Shown here in pieces: positions 33,098-40,810 of a stretch of DNA of 64,000 bases; positions within the stretch are counted from its first letter, which is position 1; every line of letters begins with the position of its first letter. The stretch lies in the NCBI RefSeq assembly GCF_004368785.1, contig NZ_SODM01000005.1, positions 1 through 64,000 on the forward strand. The letters run 5' to 3'. The notes beneath the pieces are model-generated. The model was not told the origin of the DNA. It worked only from the letters and a program-made list of their open reading frames with translations, and did not search any database. The position numbers and the translations under genes are program-made. Source of the stretch: Flavobacterium sp. 270. Lineage in GTDB: Bacteria > Bacteroidota > Bacteroidia > Flavobacteriales > Flavobacteriaceae.

Positions 33098-33511
33098 ATG
33101 GAAAATTTATTAGCAGGTGCTTATTTAGCAACAGGAACAATTGGAAAAGTTGGAACACCAGGTGCTCCAATCGCAAAATTTAGTTTAGTAGTTGTACCAT
33201 CACAACATTCTGTTACAGGTACAGTAGTAATTACTCAGGCCGTAAATGGTCCGGACAGCCACATCGTTGTTCAGGTAAAAGGAAAAATATATGCATCTGG
33301 ATTAGGAAAAGTTACACAATTAGTGAGCTTACACGGACAATACGTTCAGTCTTTTCCACCTCCTGCAATTGGAGCTTTTTTAGCAGATTTTGATGCTCAT
33401 TTAGCTATTGATAATGCTTGGAACGGAACAGGTGGTTTCTCTTACTACAAACACCAAATTGAAAACGTACCAGTGGCATCAGCCAAACAATTAAAAGAAG
33501 AATTAGCATAA
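33098..33511 (+). CDS. DUF1842-type protein
   Basis: This 137-residue cytoplasmic protein has a beta-rich domain with KVGTPGAPIAKFSLVV, VTGTVVITQAVNGPDSHIVV and VKGKIYASGLGKVTQLVSLH. I recognise the general form of the DUF1842 family (PGAP..., G...ITQAVN.P, then V.G). No function has been established for that family; members occur beside AidA-like genes in some bacteria, which I recall with moderate certainty. The gene follows the second copy of the promoter and leader. A terminator follows at 33551. Confidence 0.65.
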   Translation: MENLLAGAYLATGTIGKVGTPGAPIAKFSLVVVPSQHSVTGTVVITQAVNGPDSHIVVQVKGKIYASGLGKVTQLVSLHGQYVQSFPPPAIGAFLADFDAHLAIDNAWNGTGGFSYYKHQIENVPVASAKQLKEELA

Positions 33512-33550
33512 GCTAAAACTTAAACTAAAAGTTCTTTAAAGTTTTGATAT

Positions 33551-33581
33551 AAAAGATCGTCTGATTAAGACGGTCTTTTTT
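33551..33581 (+). terminator. Terminator after the DUF1842-like gene
   Basis: AAAGATCGTCT and AGACGGTCTTT pair around a short loop, with a T-run beyond, about 40 bases after the stop codon. Confidence 0.8.
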
Positions 33582-33668
33582 ATTGCAGCTAAAGTTATCT
33601 CTGAATCCTCATCTACCAAAACTATAAAATGGATAGAAGTAATTCTTCATCACCTAAAAAATAAAAAA

Positions 33669-35147
33669 ATGAAAAAAAAAGCTATTGTTTTTGGTTTATT
33701 ATGCATTGTTATAATAACCAGTGTATTACTATTTCTTTATTATAACAGATCTGAAATAGTAAAAAAAATAATACCCTCTGCATATACCAGCAATGTGGCA
33801 GCAGATTCGTGTAATTGCGAAGCCAGCTGGTTCCCTCACGAGCAAACACCACCGCCGGCAGAAGGAGACGGAAGCCCTTTTGATGCCAGCAGTACTACCA
33901 ATTGTATCTTTCATCAATGGTCATGGCAAAAATTCTTGTGGCTTACAAAACCAATGCCAAGCGGTAATCCTTTGTTTTTAGATTCGCTGAATTTAGTTAG
34001 TGAACAAATGGAAGATGTTGCGCCGCAATTGGGCATAAAACTGGCTTTAACTTCTTTTAACCAAGCAGGACGTTTAGGCGTTTTGATCTCAAATGCAAAA
34101 TATAATAATGTTGTCGATACAGTATATTATTCAATCCATGTAAACAATCTATTAAAAGACAAAGCAGTTTTAATGGCCAAGCTAATTAATAGCGGAAAAT
34201 TACCTGTTGCAAATTTAGAGACATTTCCAGTTGGAGCATTTGAATTAAAAGTTTCGTGGATAAACCTAGATGCAATTCCAAAACAACAACAATCTGATTA
34301 TTTTACCACTATTGCCGCAGTTCAAAACAAAAAAGGACAATATGTGAAGAAAACCATGGCACTACTAGGAATGCATGTGGTAGGAGTTGTAAAAAATCAT
34401 CCTGAATTTATCTGGGCCACTTTTGAGCATAAAGATATGGCGCCTCTTTACGATAAGAAAAACAATTCAGTAACAGCTGCAAACGAAATGTTGTTTTACG
34501 AAAAAGGAACCACTTCTGGCGTAGATGGAATTACATGGCCTAGAAAAGCAAGTTCACCAGTACTGCCTAATAAAGCATTTATTCTTTATGAATATGGAGT
34601 GCCAAAAAATTTAAACACGGATGCTTTTACGAAAACGAGTCAGGCAGAGCCGGCTAATTTTAATAATATAGATAATATCAATAAATGTGTAGCGTCTAAA
34701 TTGAAAGATGTCTTTAGAAATTATTTTTACAACGGTTCTGTTTGGTTAAATTTTGATGGCGTTTCTCCAGAAAATCAAGCAAAAGCAATTGTTACAAGAG
34801 ATATTTCGAGTGCATTGCCAGATTCATTGGCAAGAGGTTCTGTTAATTTAGCAAACATTACGATGGAAACCTATACGCAGACTTTTAAAGATAACATACA
34901 CGATATTGATAATACTAATTTGGTGAGTTGTTTTGATTGTCATCAATCGGCAAATTTTGACAGCCAAAGACCAGGAAAATCCCCTTTGTTTTTAAGTCAC
35001 ATATTTGGAGATTATTTAATGTTTACCAAACCAAAAACAAATTTGACTGCTGCTAAAAATGCAAATAATGCTAACGCAAAACGTGTTGAAGAAATCGAAG
35101 CACAAAAAGTCAAACAGTTTGAAGAATTCTATAAAGCTAATCAATAA
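33669..35147 (+). CDS. Membrane-anchored protein with a single c-type haem motif
   Basis: This 492-residue protein has an N-terminal hydrophobic helix (about residues 5-23) that is either an uncleaved signal or an anchor. It has a cysteine-containing start of the mature part (DSCNCEASWFPHEQTPPP, then NCIFHQWSWQKFLWLT). The middle is long and beta-rich. One CxxCH haem attachment site is at Cys421-His425 (SCFDCHQSANF). With one motif it would bind a single c-type haem on the periplasmic side. I do not recognise the whole family. It follows the DUF1842-like gene on the same strand, after a terminator, and its 3' end overlaps the convergent SRPBCC gene by 11 bases. Confidence 0.7.
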   Translation: MKKKAIVFGLLCIVIITSVLLFLYYNRSEIVKKIIPSAYTSNVAADSCNCEASWFPHEQTPPPAEGDGSPFDASSTTNCIFHQWSWQKFLWLTKPMPSGNPLFLDSLNLVSEQMEDVAPQLGIKLALTSFNQAGRLGVLISNAKYNNVVDTVYYSIHVNNLLKDKAVLMAKLINSGKLPVANLETFPVGAFELKVSWINLDAIPKQQQSDYFTTIAAVQNKKGQYVKKTMALLGMHVVGVVKNHPEFIWATFEHKDMAPLYDKKNNSVTAANEMLFYEKGTTSGVDGITWPRKASSPVLPNKAFILYEYGVPKNLNTDAFTKTSQAEPANFNNIDNINKCVASKLKDVFRNYFYNGSVWLNFDGVSPENQAKAIVTRDISSALPDSLARGSVNLANITMETYTQTFKDNIHDIDNTNLVSCFDCHQSANFDSQRPGKSPLFLSHIFGDYLMFTKPKTNLTAAKNANNANAKRVEEIEAQKVKQFEEFYKANQ

Positions 35148-35604
35148 GAGAAAATTCTTTCTCAGCGGTTTCAGTTAAAATTTTATTTCGCTGTAAAAGG
35201 AAATTTGTCATATGTTTTTTTAAAAGAAAAAAATCAAATAATCTTCCAATGATCCCAAACGGAGTTTCATATTGTAACAAATCTGTCATAATAGTAACTC
35301 CGTTTATTTCTTTAAAAATATGCTGATGTTTAAAAGATTTAAACTTTCCTTCTTCCATTTCATCGAGAAAATAATCGTACAAATCCATTTTAATGATTCG
35401 GCTTTTGTGCGTTAGATAAAATCCGAAATGTTTTCCGCGCCAGGTTACGGTTTCATTTTCATTAATTAAACCCGTTGTAATTCCTGCAATTGCCTTTTCG
35501 TTTGATGTTGCCACAGACTTTTGATGCAAATCGATATCTCTCGCAGTATCAAAAACAATTTGTTTCGGAGCATTTATTTTGGTGACTAAATGTATTGTTG
35601 TCAT
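35137..35604 (-). CDS. SRPBCC-family lipid/ligand-binding protein
   Basis: This 155-residue protein has the START/Bet v 1-like SRPBCC pattern: a start with strand IHLVTKINAPKQIVFDTARDIDLH and a long C-terminal helix that includes FFLLKKHMTNFLLQRN. Such proteins enclose a hydrophobic ligand. It lies last in the GbsR-led operon. Its start overlaps the stop of the TIGR01777-type gene by four bases, and its end overlaps the convergent haem-protein gene. Confidence 0.82.
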   Translation of the reverse strand: MTTIHLVTKINAPKQIVFDTARDIDLHQKSVATSNEKAIAGITTGLINENETVTWRGKHFGFYLTHKSRIIKMDLYDYFLDEMEEGKFKSFKHQHIFKEINGVTIMTDLLQYETPFGIIGRLFDFFLLKKHMTNFLLQRNKILTETAEKEFSLID

Positions 35605-36509
35605 TTTATTAAATTTTTTAATGCTTTTTCTAAAGAATCAAATTCAAATTTAAAACCACTTTCTAAAAGCCGTTTCGGAATCACATTTCTACTTTTCAAA
35701 ACTAATTCGCTTTCTGTTCGAATAAAAAAAGATCCAACTTTTAATAGAAAAGTATTAATAGGAATTCCAAAAGGTACTCTAACTTCTTTTCTTAGTAAAG
35801 CCATAAAATTTTCATTACGAATTGGTTTCGGAGAAACAAGATTTACAACTCCCGTTACTTCTTTCTCCATTATAAAATCAATTGCACGCGCAAAATCCAA
35901 TTCATGAATCCAGCTTACAAATTGATTGCCTTTTCCTTGTTTGCCGCCCAAACCAAATTTTGCTAAAGTCTTTAGCGGAATCAAAGCGCCGCCATTTTTT
36001 CCTAAAACAATAGAAGTTCTCAAAGCGGTTTTTAAGGTATTTGGAGTTTCGGTTTTAAAAAATGCTTTTTCCCAAGACTGCGCAATATTCATAGAAAAAT
36101 CATTTCCGATTTCGCCATTTTCCTCGTCCATTTCTTTATCCAATGAAAATCTATAGATTGTTGAGGTTGATGAATTAAGAAAATGCTTTGGCGGATTTTT
36201 ACAAGCCAAAATCGCTTTGTTCAAAATCTTCGTACTTTCTATTCTTGATAGTAAAATTTCTCTTTTATTCTCTCGGGTGTAACGGCAATCAACAGATTTT
36301 CCGGCAAGATTTATCAAAACCGCTGCGTTTTCTAATTCCTTTTCCCAGCCAGAAAAACTTTTAGCATTCCAGTTTACATATTTAATTCCGTTAACAATTT
36401 TAGATTTTCCTCTGGTCAGAATTACAATTTTATCAAATTTATCTTTGAAATGATCTACAAGAACCTGCCCTAAAAATCCTGTTCCGGCAGCTATAATGAG
36501 TTTTTTCAT
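35601..36509 (-). CDS. TIGR01777-type (SDR39U-like) NAD-dependent epimerase/dehydratase
   Basis: This 302-residue SDR-like protein has a Rossmann start (MKKLIIAAGTGFLGQVL), LINLAGKSVDCRYTRENKREILLSRI (about residues 87-112), and the C-terminal DUF1731-like region RVPFGIPINTFLLKVGSFF ... KRLLESGFKFEFDSLEKAL. The usual GATGFxG start is changed to AAGTGFLG. Its reaction is unknown. The SRPBCC partner overlaps its stop codon; the two often occur together in bacteria. Confidence 0.87.
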   Translation of the reverse strand: MKKLIIAAGTGFLGQVLVDHFKDKFDKIVILTRGKSKIVNGIKYVNWNAKSFSGWEKELENAAVLINLAGKSVDCRYTRENKREILLSRIESTKILNKAILACKNPPKHFLNSSTSTIYRFSLDKEMDEENGEIGNDFSMNIAQSWEKAFFKTETPNTLKTALRTSIVLGKNGGALIPLKTLAKFGLGGKQGKGNQFVSWIHELDFARAIDFIMEKEVTGVVNLVSPKPIRNENFMALLRKEVRVPFGIPINTFLLKVGSFFIRTESELVLKSRNVIPKRLLESGFKFEFDSLEKALKNLIK

Positions 36510-36525
36510 GATGCGTTTTTTTTTA

Positions 36526-36585
36526 GCCGCGAATTACACAAATTTTTTTATTAAATTTTAAATATCAATTCGTGTAATTCGTGGC
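36526..36585. repeat. Imperfect 19-bp inverted repeat
   Basis: GCCGCGAATTACACAAATT at 36526-36544 faces AATTCGTGTAATTCGTGGC at 36567-36585 (17 of 19 paired), in the gap between the TIGR01777-type gene and the membrane gene. Confidence 0.75.
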
Positions 36586-36598
36586 AAATTTTAAAATT

Positions 36599-36985
36599 TT
36601 AAGCCTTAAAAACCAATCTTTCTTCAATTCTAGCTTCTTTAGCTTTTCGTTTTCCTCTAAAGAAAAAGTATAAATTAAAGAACAACATTATTCCCAAATA
36701 AATAGAAAATCCGCCAATTTTATAACTCAGTTTTTCTATTAATTCCTGATACGTATTATCATATAAATTTAGTTGTAAGATCATTAGAGCAAAACCAATA
36801 TTCAATAAATAAAAGCCCGTTTCAAAAAGTTTATTGGTCGCTTCTGCAATTTCTTCTCTTCCTTTAAAAATGTCAAGCATAAAAATCTTTCCGTTTTTAA
36901 AAAGCGTTTTAGAAACATAATAAGTAAGAAATAAAGCAATTGGCAGATAAATACCGTAACCGATTAAGAATTTTGTAGTTTCCAT
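36599..36985 (-). CDS. Small membrane protein (paralogue of the next gene)
   Basis: This 128-residue protein has three or four predicted helices (starting IGYGIYLPIALFLTYYVS, then YLLNIGFALMILQL). It shares the run YLLNIGF/Y and the overall helix layout with the protein encoded at 37004, so the two are probably duplicates. No function is apparent. It lies in the GbsR-led operon. Confidence 0.7.
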   Translation of the reverse strand: METTKFLIGYGIYLPIALFLTYYVSKTLFKNGKIFMLDIFKGREEIAEATNKLFETGFYLLNIGFALMILQLNLYDNTYQELIEKLSYKIGGFSIYLGIMLFFNLYFFFRGKRKAKEARIEERLVFKA

Positions 36986-37003
36986 GATATTAAAATTTAA
37001 ATG

Positions 37004-37357
37004 TTATTTAATTAATTTTTGAATGTATTTGGTAAGTAGTATAATATTCAGATAATGTAATATTGAAATAATGAAAATGATAATCGCAGTTTTAATTCCA
37101 ATCGTTTCAATAAGTTGTGTCGATGATGTTATTTTTTGCCAGGAAATTAAAGTCACGGCGCAATAACCAATATTTAAAAGATAATACGCCATCAACAAAA
37201 CCTGATTTATTTTTTGGCAGATTTCAGCATGATTCGGAATCAATGCTGCGACATAAATATTTCCGTTTTTATAACAGATTTTTCCAACTTTTAGAATGAT
37301 GAAAATTGTGATGCTCAGGTAAATAAAATATCCGATGATGTTAAGGTTGATATTCAT
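37004..37357 (-). CDS. Small membrane protein (paralogue of the previous gene)
   Basis: This 117-residue protein has about three hydrophobic helices. It repeats the KNGxI and YLLNIGY pattern of its neighbour at 36599. Its first 17 bases overlap the end of the DUF2071-like gene (37341), a sign of translational coupling. No function is apparent. Confidence 0.7.
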   Translation of the reverse strand: MNINLNIIGYFIYLSITIFIILKVGKICYKNGNIYVAALIPNHAEICQKINQVLLMAYYLLNIGYCAVTLISWQKITSSTQLIETIGIKTAIIIFIISILHYLNIILLTKYIQKLIK

Positions 37358-38066
37358 GACGCAGCGTTTTTTTGTTTTCTACTTTTATTTTAGATCCTTT
37401 CGCTAATAAAACAGAAACCGGTTTTGCATTTTGTAAAACAGCGAAATCATCACCATAATTTCTCAGAAAATCAACTTTAAGCATATAATTGCTGACTTCT
37501 AATTGCTGCCATCTCGGATGTTTTACTTCATATTCAAAAGTGGTTTTTTCGTCATATTTTGTATACCCAAAATAATGTTCTGTTATAAATCCAGCTTCAG
37601 AATCAATTTCAATTTCTTTGAATTCTTTTTTCGTTTCCAGTTTAATCGTATTCCATTTTCCGTCGATTTTCCACTGATAATTAAATGTTTTTGTGTTTTC
37701 ATTTTCAGTGATTTTATGTCTCATTTTTAGCGTTTCATAATGTTCATTATATAAACTGTTAGCTATAAAAGTGATGGCTTTTTTCGGAACAATTTCTTTA
37801 ATAAAAACAACACCGCGTTTCCATTCTCCGTTTTCAAAACGTTTTACATAAAACCTAAGATTGACTTCTTCAAAATCAACATGAAACGGAATTTTTATTC
37901 CCAATACTTTCGTTTCTTTAAATAGAAAACCAACCAGACTAACATAACATCTGCCATTCCAGATATCTAATTCTGTTCCTGCAGGAAGATATTTCTCTAA
38001 AATTTGAGCATCAATTTCATAGTTTATTAATGCTAAATTTTTCCATTGTGCGTTTAAGAAACTCAT
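37341..38066 (-). CDS. DUF2071 (YqjF-like) protein
   Basis: This 241-residue cytoplasmic protein has the DUF2071 start MSFLNAQWKNLALINYEIDAQILEKYLPAGTELD in outline, GRCYVSLVGFLF (about 53-64) and VNLRFYVKRFENGEWKRGVVFIKEIVP. The family is widespread and of unknown function. It overlaps the membrane gene downstream and starts two bases after the membrane gene upstream, so it is firmly in the GbsR-led operon. Confidence 0.85.
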   Translation of the reverse strand: MSFLNAQWKNLALINYEIDAQILEKYLPAGTELDIWNGRCYVSLVGFLFKETKVLGIKIPFHVDFEEVNLRFYVKRFENGEWKRGVVFIKEIVPKKAITFIANSLYNEHYETLKMRHKITENENTKTFNYQWKIDGKWNTIKLETKKEFKEIEIDSEAGFITEHYFGYTKYDEKTTFEYEVKHPRWQQLEVSNYMLKVDFLRNYGDDFAVLQNAKPVSVLLAKGSKIKVENKKTLRHEYQP

Positions 38067-38068
38067 GA

Positions 38069-38401
38069 TTATTGTTTTTTGTAGATTAATAAACTCAAAT
38101 AAATGGCAAGTATTAAAGGGATTGGAAGTAATATGTAATTTAAAAAGTCATTATAACCAATAAGATGATTTACGAACCATACTCCAAAAAACACAATTAC
38201 TCCTGAAATGTAGAACTGTATATTTTTTTCTTTAGGATTATCAATTAGCATTTTAATTCCAATACAAACCTGAATAAAGCCTGTAACCATAGTAGATAGT
38301 AAAGCAAAAATAAGAGCTCCTTCTTTAAAAATTGGAAATGTTATTGCAATTGCAAACGGAATGGCAAGAGCTAATGTATTCATGTTTTTTAAGGCTTTCA
38401 T
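38069..38401 (-). CDS. Small four-helix membrane protein
   Basis: This 110-residue protein consists almost entirely of hydrophobic helices (four, with VTGFIQVCIGIKMLI and GVIVFFGVWFVNHLIG among them). It has no recognised family. It is the first gene after the GbsR-like regulator, across a gap with an operator-like palindrome. Confidence 0.7.
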   Translation of the reverse strand: MKALKNMNTLALAIPFAIAITFPIFKEGALIFALLSTMVTGFIQVCIGIKMLIDNPKEKNIQFYISGVIVFFGVWFVNHLIGYNDFLNYILLPIPLILAIYLSLLIYKKQ

Positions 38402-38417
38402 AGTTATTGATTGTTTT

Positions 38418-38443
38418 AAACTTTCAGAAAATAATGAAAGTTT
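38418..38443. promoter_or_regulatory. Operator-like element B
   Basis: AAACTTTCA at 38418-38426 and TGAAAGTTT at 38435-38443 form a nine-base inverted repeat with an eight-base spacer. It lies between the regulator gene and the first gene of its operon, and matches element A at 38986-39010. Confidence 0.6.
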
Positions 38444-38456
38444 TAATTAAATTTTT

Positions 38457-38960
38457 TTATTTCATGATTTTTAGGACCAAACGGCCTAACCAGTTTTCAT
38501 TAAACTCTGTCATTTTATCTAACATATTATCTGCTTTCAAAACAAAATCATATAGTTTATTAGTTTGATCTACAAAGTGTTTTTCTTCTGCAGAATCTTT
38601 TGCTTCAATCGACGAAACTTCTTTTAAGATTTTAAGAGCAGGTTTAATTTCTCTCTTACTTCTTTCTCTCGCAATTTTTACAGCCAATTCGTCCAAATCT
38701 TTTTCAGCAGTAAAAAACTCTCTCCTTTCTCCGGCTTTATATTCTTTATAAACAATTCCCCAATCCATTAAAGCACGTAAATTCATACTGGCATTTCCAC
38801 GCGAAATCTGTAATTCTTCCATCACTTCTTCCATAGAAACCGCTTCGTTAGAAACCATTAATAAAGCATGAATCTGTGCCATAGTTTTATTAATGCCCCA
38901 TTGAGAACCTAATGCTCCCCAAGTCTGAACGAATTTATTTTTTGCTTCTTTGAATTCCAT
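38457..38960 (-). CDS. GbsR/MarR-type transcriptional regulator
   Basis: This 167-residue protein has the GbsR pattern: WGALGSQWGINKTMAQIHALLMVSNEAVSMEEVMEELQISRGNASMNLRAL in outline (winged HTH at about residues 20-75, with recognition helix SRGNASMNLRALMDWG). A helical C-terminal half follows. It leads a minus-strand operon of seven genes and is flanked by operator-like palindromes on both sides, so autoregulation is likely. Its ligand is unknown. Confidence 0.87.
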   Translation of the reverse strand: MEFKEAKNKFVQTWGALGSQWGINKTMAQIHALLMVSNEAVSMEEVMEELQISRGNASMNLRALMDWGIVYKEYKAGERREFFTAEKDLDELAVKIARERSKREIKPALKILKEVSSIEAKDSAEEKHFVDQTNKLYDFVLKADNMLDKMTEFNENWLGRLVLKIMK

Positions 38961-38964
38961 AGTA

Positions 38965-38995
38965 CAAATGTATATAAAAGTTTTTAAACTTTCAA
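38965..38995 (-). promoter_or_regulatory. Promoter of the GbsR-led operon
   Basis: On the minus strand, TTG (38995-38993) and TACATTTG (38972-38965) are 20 bases apart. The box ends four bases before the ATG. The -33 TTG lies inside operator-like element A. Confidence 0.6.
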
Positions 38996-39010
38996 AAATA
39001 AATGAAACTT
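38986..39010. promoter_or_regulatory. Operator-like element A
   Basis: AAACTTTCA at 38986-38994 and TGAAACTT at 39003-39010 have an eight-base spacer. It matches element B and covers the -33 region of the regulator's own promoter. Confidence 0.6.
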
Positions 39011-39054
39011 ATTTTAAGGATAATAAAGTTATGTTAATTCAAGTCCCTAAATTT

Positions 39055-39083
39055 TTGATTAACTAATGATACGGCTATTTTTG
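39055..39083 (+). promoter_or_regulatory. Promoter of the antiporter gene
   Basis: TTG at 39055-39057 and TATTTTTG at 39076-39083 are 18 bases apart, followed by a leader of about 14 bases. Confidence 0.6.
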
Positions 39084-39097
39084 TAAAAATCACTTTT

Positions 39098-40360
39098 ATG
39101 GAATTATACTACACCTTTTCAGTACTAATCGTGCTGGCTTCTTTCTTCGCCTATTTAAATTTAAGATTTTTAAAACTTCCGGGAACTATTGGAATCATGA
39201 TTATCGCCATGTTAGTTTCTGTCGGAATTCGTCTTTTGGGGGATTCTTATTTTCCTGCAACAACAAGACATTTTTTTGCTTTGATAAAAGAATTTGACTT
39301 TAATGAAATTCTGATGGGAGCAATGTTGAATTTTCTTCTTTTTGCCGGCGCTTTACACGTAAACATGTCCGATTTAAAAGAACAAAAAGTGCCGATTATG
39401 ATTTATTCTACAGTTTCTGTAGTGCTTTCAGCCTTAATTATTTCGATGCTTCTTTTTTATATTGCACCATTTTTCGGGATAAAAATTCCTTATTTATTCT
39501 GCTTGGTTTTCGGAACATTAATTTCTCCAACCGATCCAATTGTAGTTCTTGGCGTTTTAAAACAAGCTAAAGTCCCAAAAAGAATCGAAACCAAAATTGT
39601 TGGAGAATCATTATTTAATGATGGAGTAGCCGTGGTAATGTTTGCCGTAGTTATGGAAATGGCTACAGATCCAGCATTTGATATGAGTTTGGGTTCTATA
39701 GCATGGCTTTTTGCAAAAGAAGGTATCGGCGGACTTTTATTGGGAGCTGTTTTAGGATTTACTGCATCAAAAGTGCTTAAGAAAATTGACGATTATAAAG
39801 TTTCGGTTCTAATAACGCTTTCAATTGTTATGGGTGGCTTTTTGATCGCCAAAAGTTTACACGTTTCCAGCCCGCTTGCAATGGTTGTTGCCGGATTAAT
39901 TATCGGAAATTATGGCAAAAAAGTTGCAATGAGCGAAACAACAAAAGATTATCTGGAAAAATTTTGGGAGCTTATTGATGAAATACTAAATGCAATTTTG
40001 TTCTTATTTATTGGTTTCGAATTATTGTTGCTGCCGAATCTGGAGAAACAATTAGTAATTGGTTTGGTGACTATTTTGATCGTATTATTTGCCCGAATAT
40101 TTTCAATTGTTTTACCGTGGAAATTCTTCGACATCTTCAAGTTTTTCGGAATTAAATCGGCGTATAACAAAGGCTCATTAACCGTTTTGGTTTGGGGCGG
40201 CATTCGTGGCGGAGTTTCTATTGCTTTGGTGCTTTCACTTCCCGACGGAGAATATAAAAACCTGCTTCTTGAAATCACTTACATTGTAGTGTTATTTTCA
40301 ATTGTCGTGCAAGGTTTAACCGTTGGAAAAGTTGCTAATAAAGTTTTGGAGAAAGAGTAA
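39098..40360 (+). CDS. Cation:proton antiporter (CPA1 family)
   Basis: This 420-residue inner-membrane protein has about twelve helices. The family core is visible as FGTLISPTDPIVVLGVLKQAKVPKRIETKIVGESLFNDGVAVVMF (about residues 139-184), with the Asp in ESLFNDG that NhaP-type exchangers use for ion transport. It exchanges Na+ or K+ for protons. It is divergent from the GbsR-led operon, and the shared gap holds both promoters and operator-like element A, so the GbsR-type protein might also act here. That is inference. Confidence 0.9.
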   Translation: MELYYTFSVLIVLASFFAYLNLRFLKLPGTIGIMIIAMLVSVGIRLLGDSYFPATTRHFFALIKEFDFNEILMGAMLNFLLFAGALHVNMSDLKEQKVPIMIYSTVSVVLSALIISMLLFYIAPFFGIKIPYLFCLVFGTLISPTDPIVVLGVLKQAKVPKRIETKIVGESLFNDGVAVVMFAVVMEMATDPAFDMSLGSIAWLFAKEGIGGLLLGAVLGFTASKVLKKIDDYKVSVLITLSIVMGGFLIAKSLHVSSPLAMVVAGLIIGNYGKKVAMSETTKDYLEKFWELIDEILNAILFLFIGFELLLLPNLEKQLVIGLVTILIVLFARIFSIVLPWKFFDIFKFFGIKSAYNKGSLTVLVWGGIRGGVSIALVLSLPDGEYKNLLLEITYIVVLFSIVVQGLTVGKVANKVLEKE

Positions 40361-40406
40361 AGAATATAGAAAATAGAATAAAGATTTCTATTTCTTTTAA
40401 AACGAT

Positions 40407-40442
40407 AAAAGACTTGTGAAGAAAATTGCAAGTCTTTTTTTT
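40407..40442 (+). terminator. Terminator of the antiporter gene
   Basis: AAAAGACTTG and CAAGTCTTTT pair around a loop, followed by T's. Confidence 0.8.
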
Positions 40443-40535
40443 GTTACAATTTCAAAATAGAAGTTTTAAAATATAAATTTATTTGAAAGATTTTTCTTAA
40501 TTTTATCTTACGTTTTGTTTGTAACTAAATTATAG

Positions 40536-40565
40536 TTGCAAATTAAAGATTTAATGATAAATTTG
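40536..40565 (+). promoter_or_regulatory. Promoter of the hicA-hicB-like pair
   Basis: TTG at 40536-40538 and TAAATTTG at 40558-40565 are 19 bases apart. The box ends one base before the ATG at 40567, so the mRNA would have essentially no leader. Confidence 0.55.
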
Positions 40566-40566
40566 T

Positions 40567-40809
40567 ATGAGTAAAATTGATAAGCTTATTGAAAAGTTAA
40601 AATCAAAACCAAAAGATTTTTCTTGGGATGAAATGCTGAAGATTCTAAATCATTTTGGTTATAAACAGATCTCACAAGGAAAAACTGGTGGTTCGAGAAG
40701 GAAATTCGTTAATGAAGATAAACAAATTATAAGTTTGCATGAACCACATCCACAAAAGGTTTTGAAAATATACCAGCTAGATATTATTATTGAACATTTG
40801 AAATTATAA
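40567..40809 (+). CDS. HicA-type toxin, variant without the usual His
   Basis: This 80-residue protein has the HicA double-stranded-RNA-binding-like fold: KDFSWDEMLKILNHFGYKQISQGKTGGSRRKF, then QIISLHEPHP. HicA toxins usually carry a catalytic His in a GSH segment; here that segment reads GGSRRKF (Gly41-Phe47), with Arg44 in the place of the His. Two other histidines follow (58 and 61). RNA cleavage is therefore uncertain. It forms a pair with the gene one base downstream. Confidence 0.8.
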   Translation: MSKIDKLIEKLKSKPKDFSWDEMLKILNHFGYKQISQGKTGGSRRKFVNEDKQIISLHEPHPQKVLKIYQLDIIIEHLKL

Positions 40810-40810
40810 T

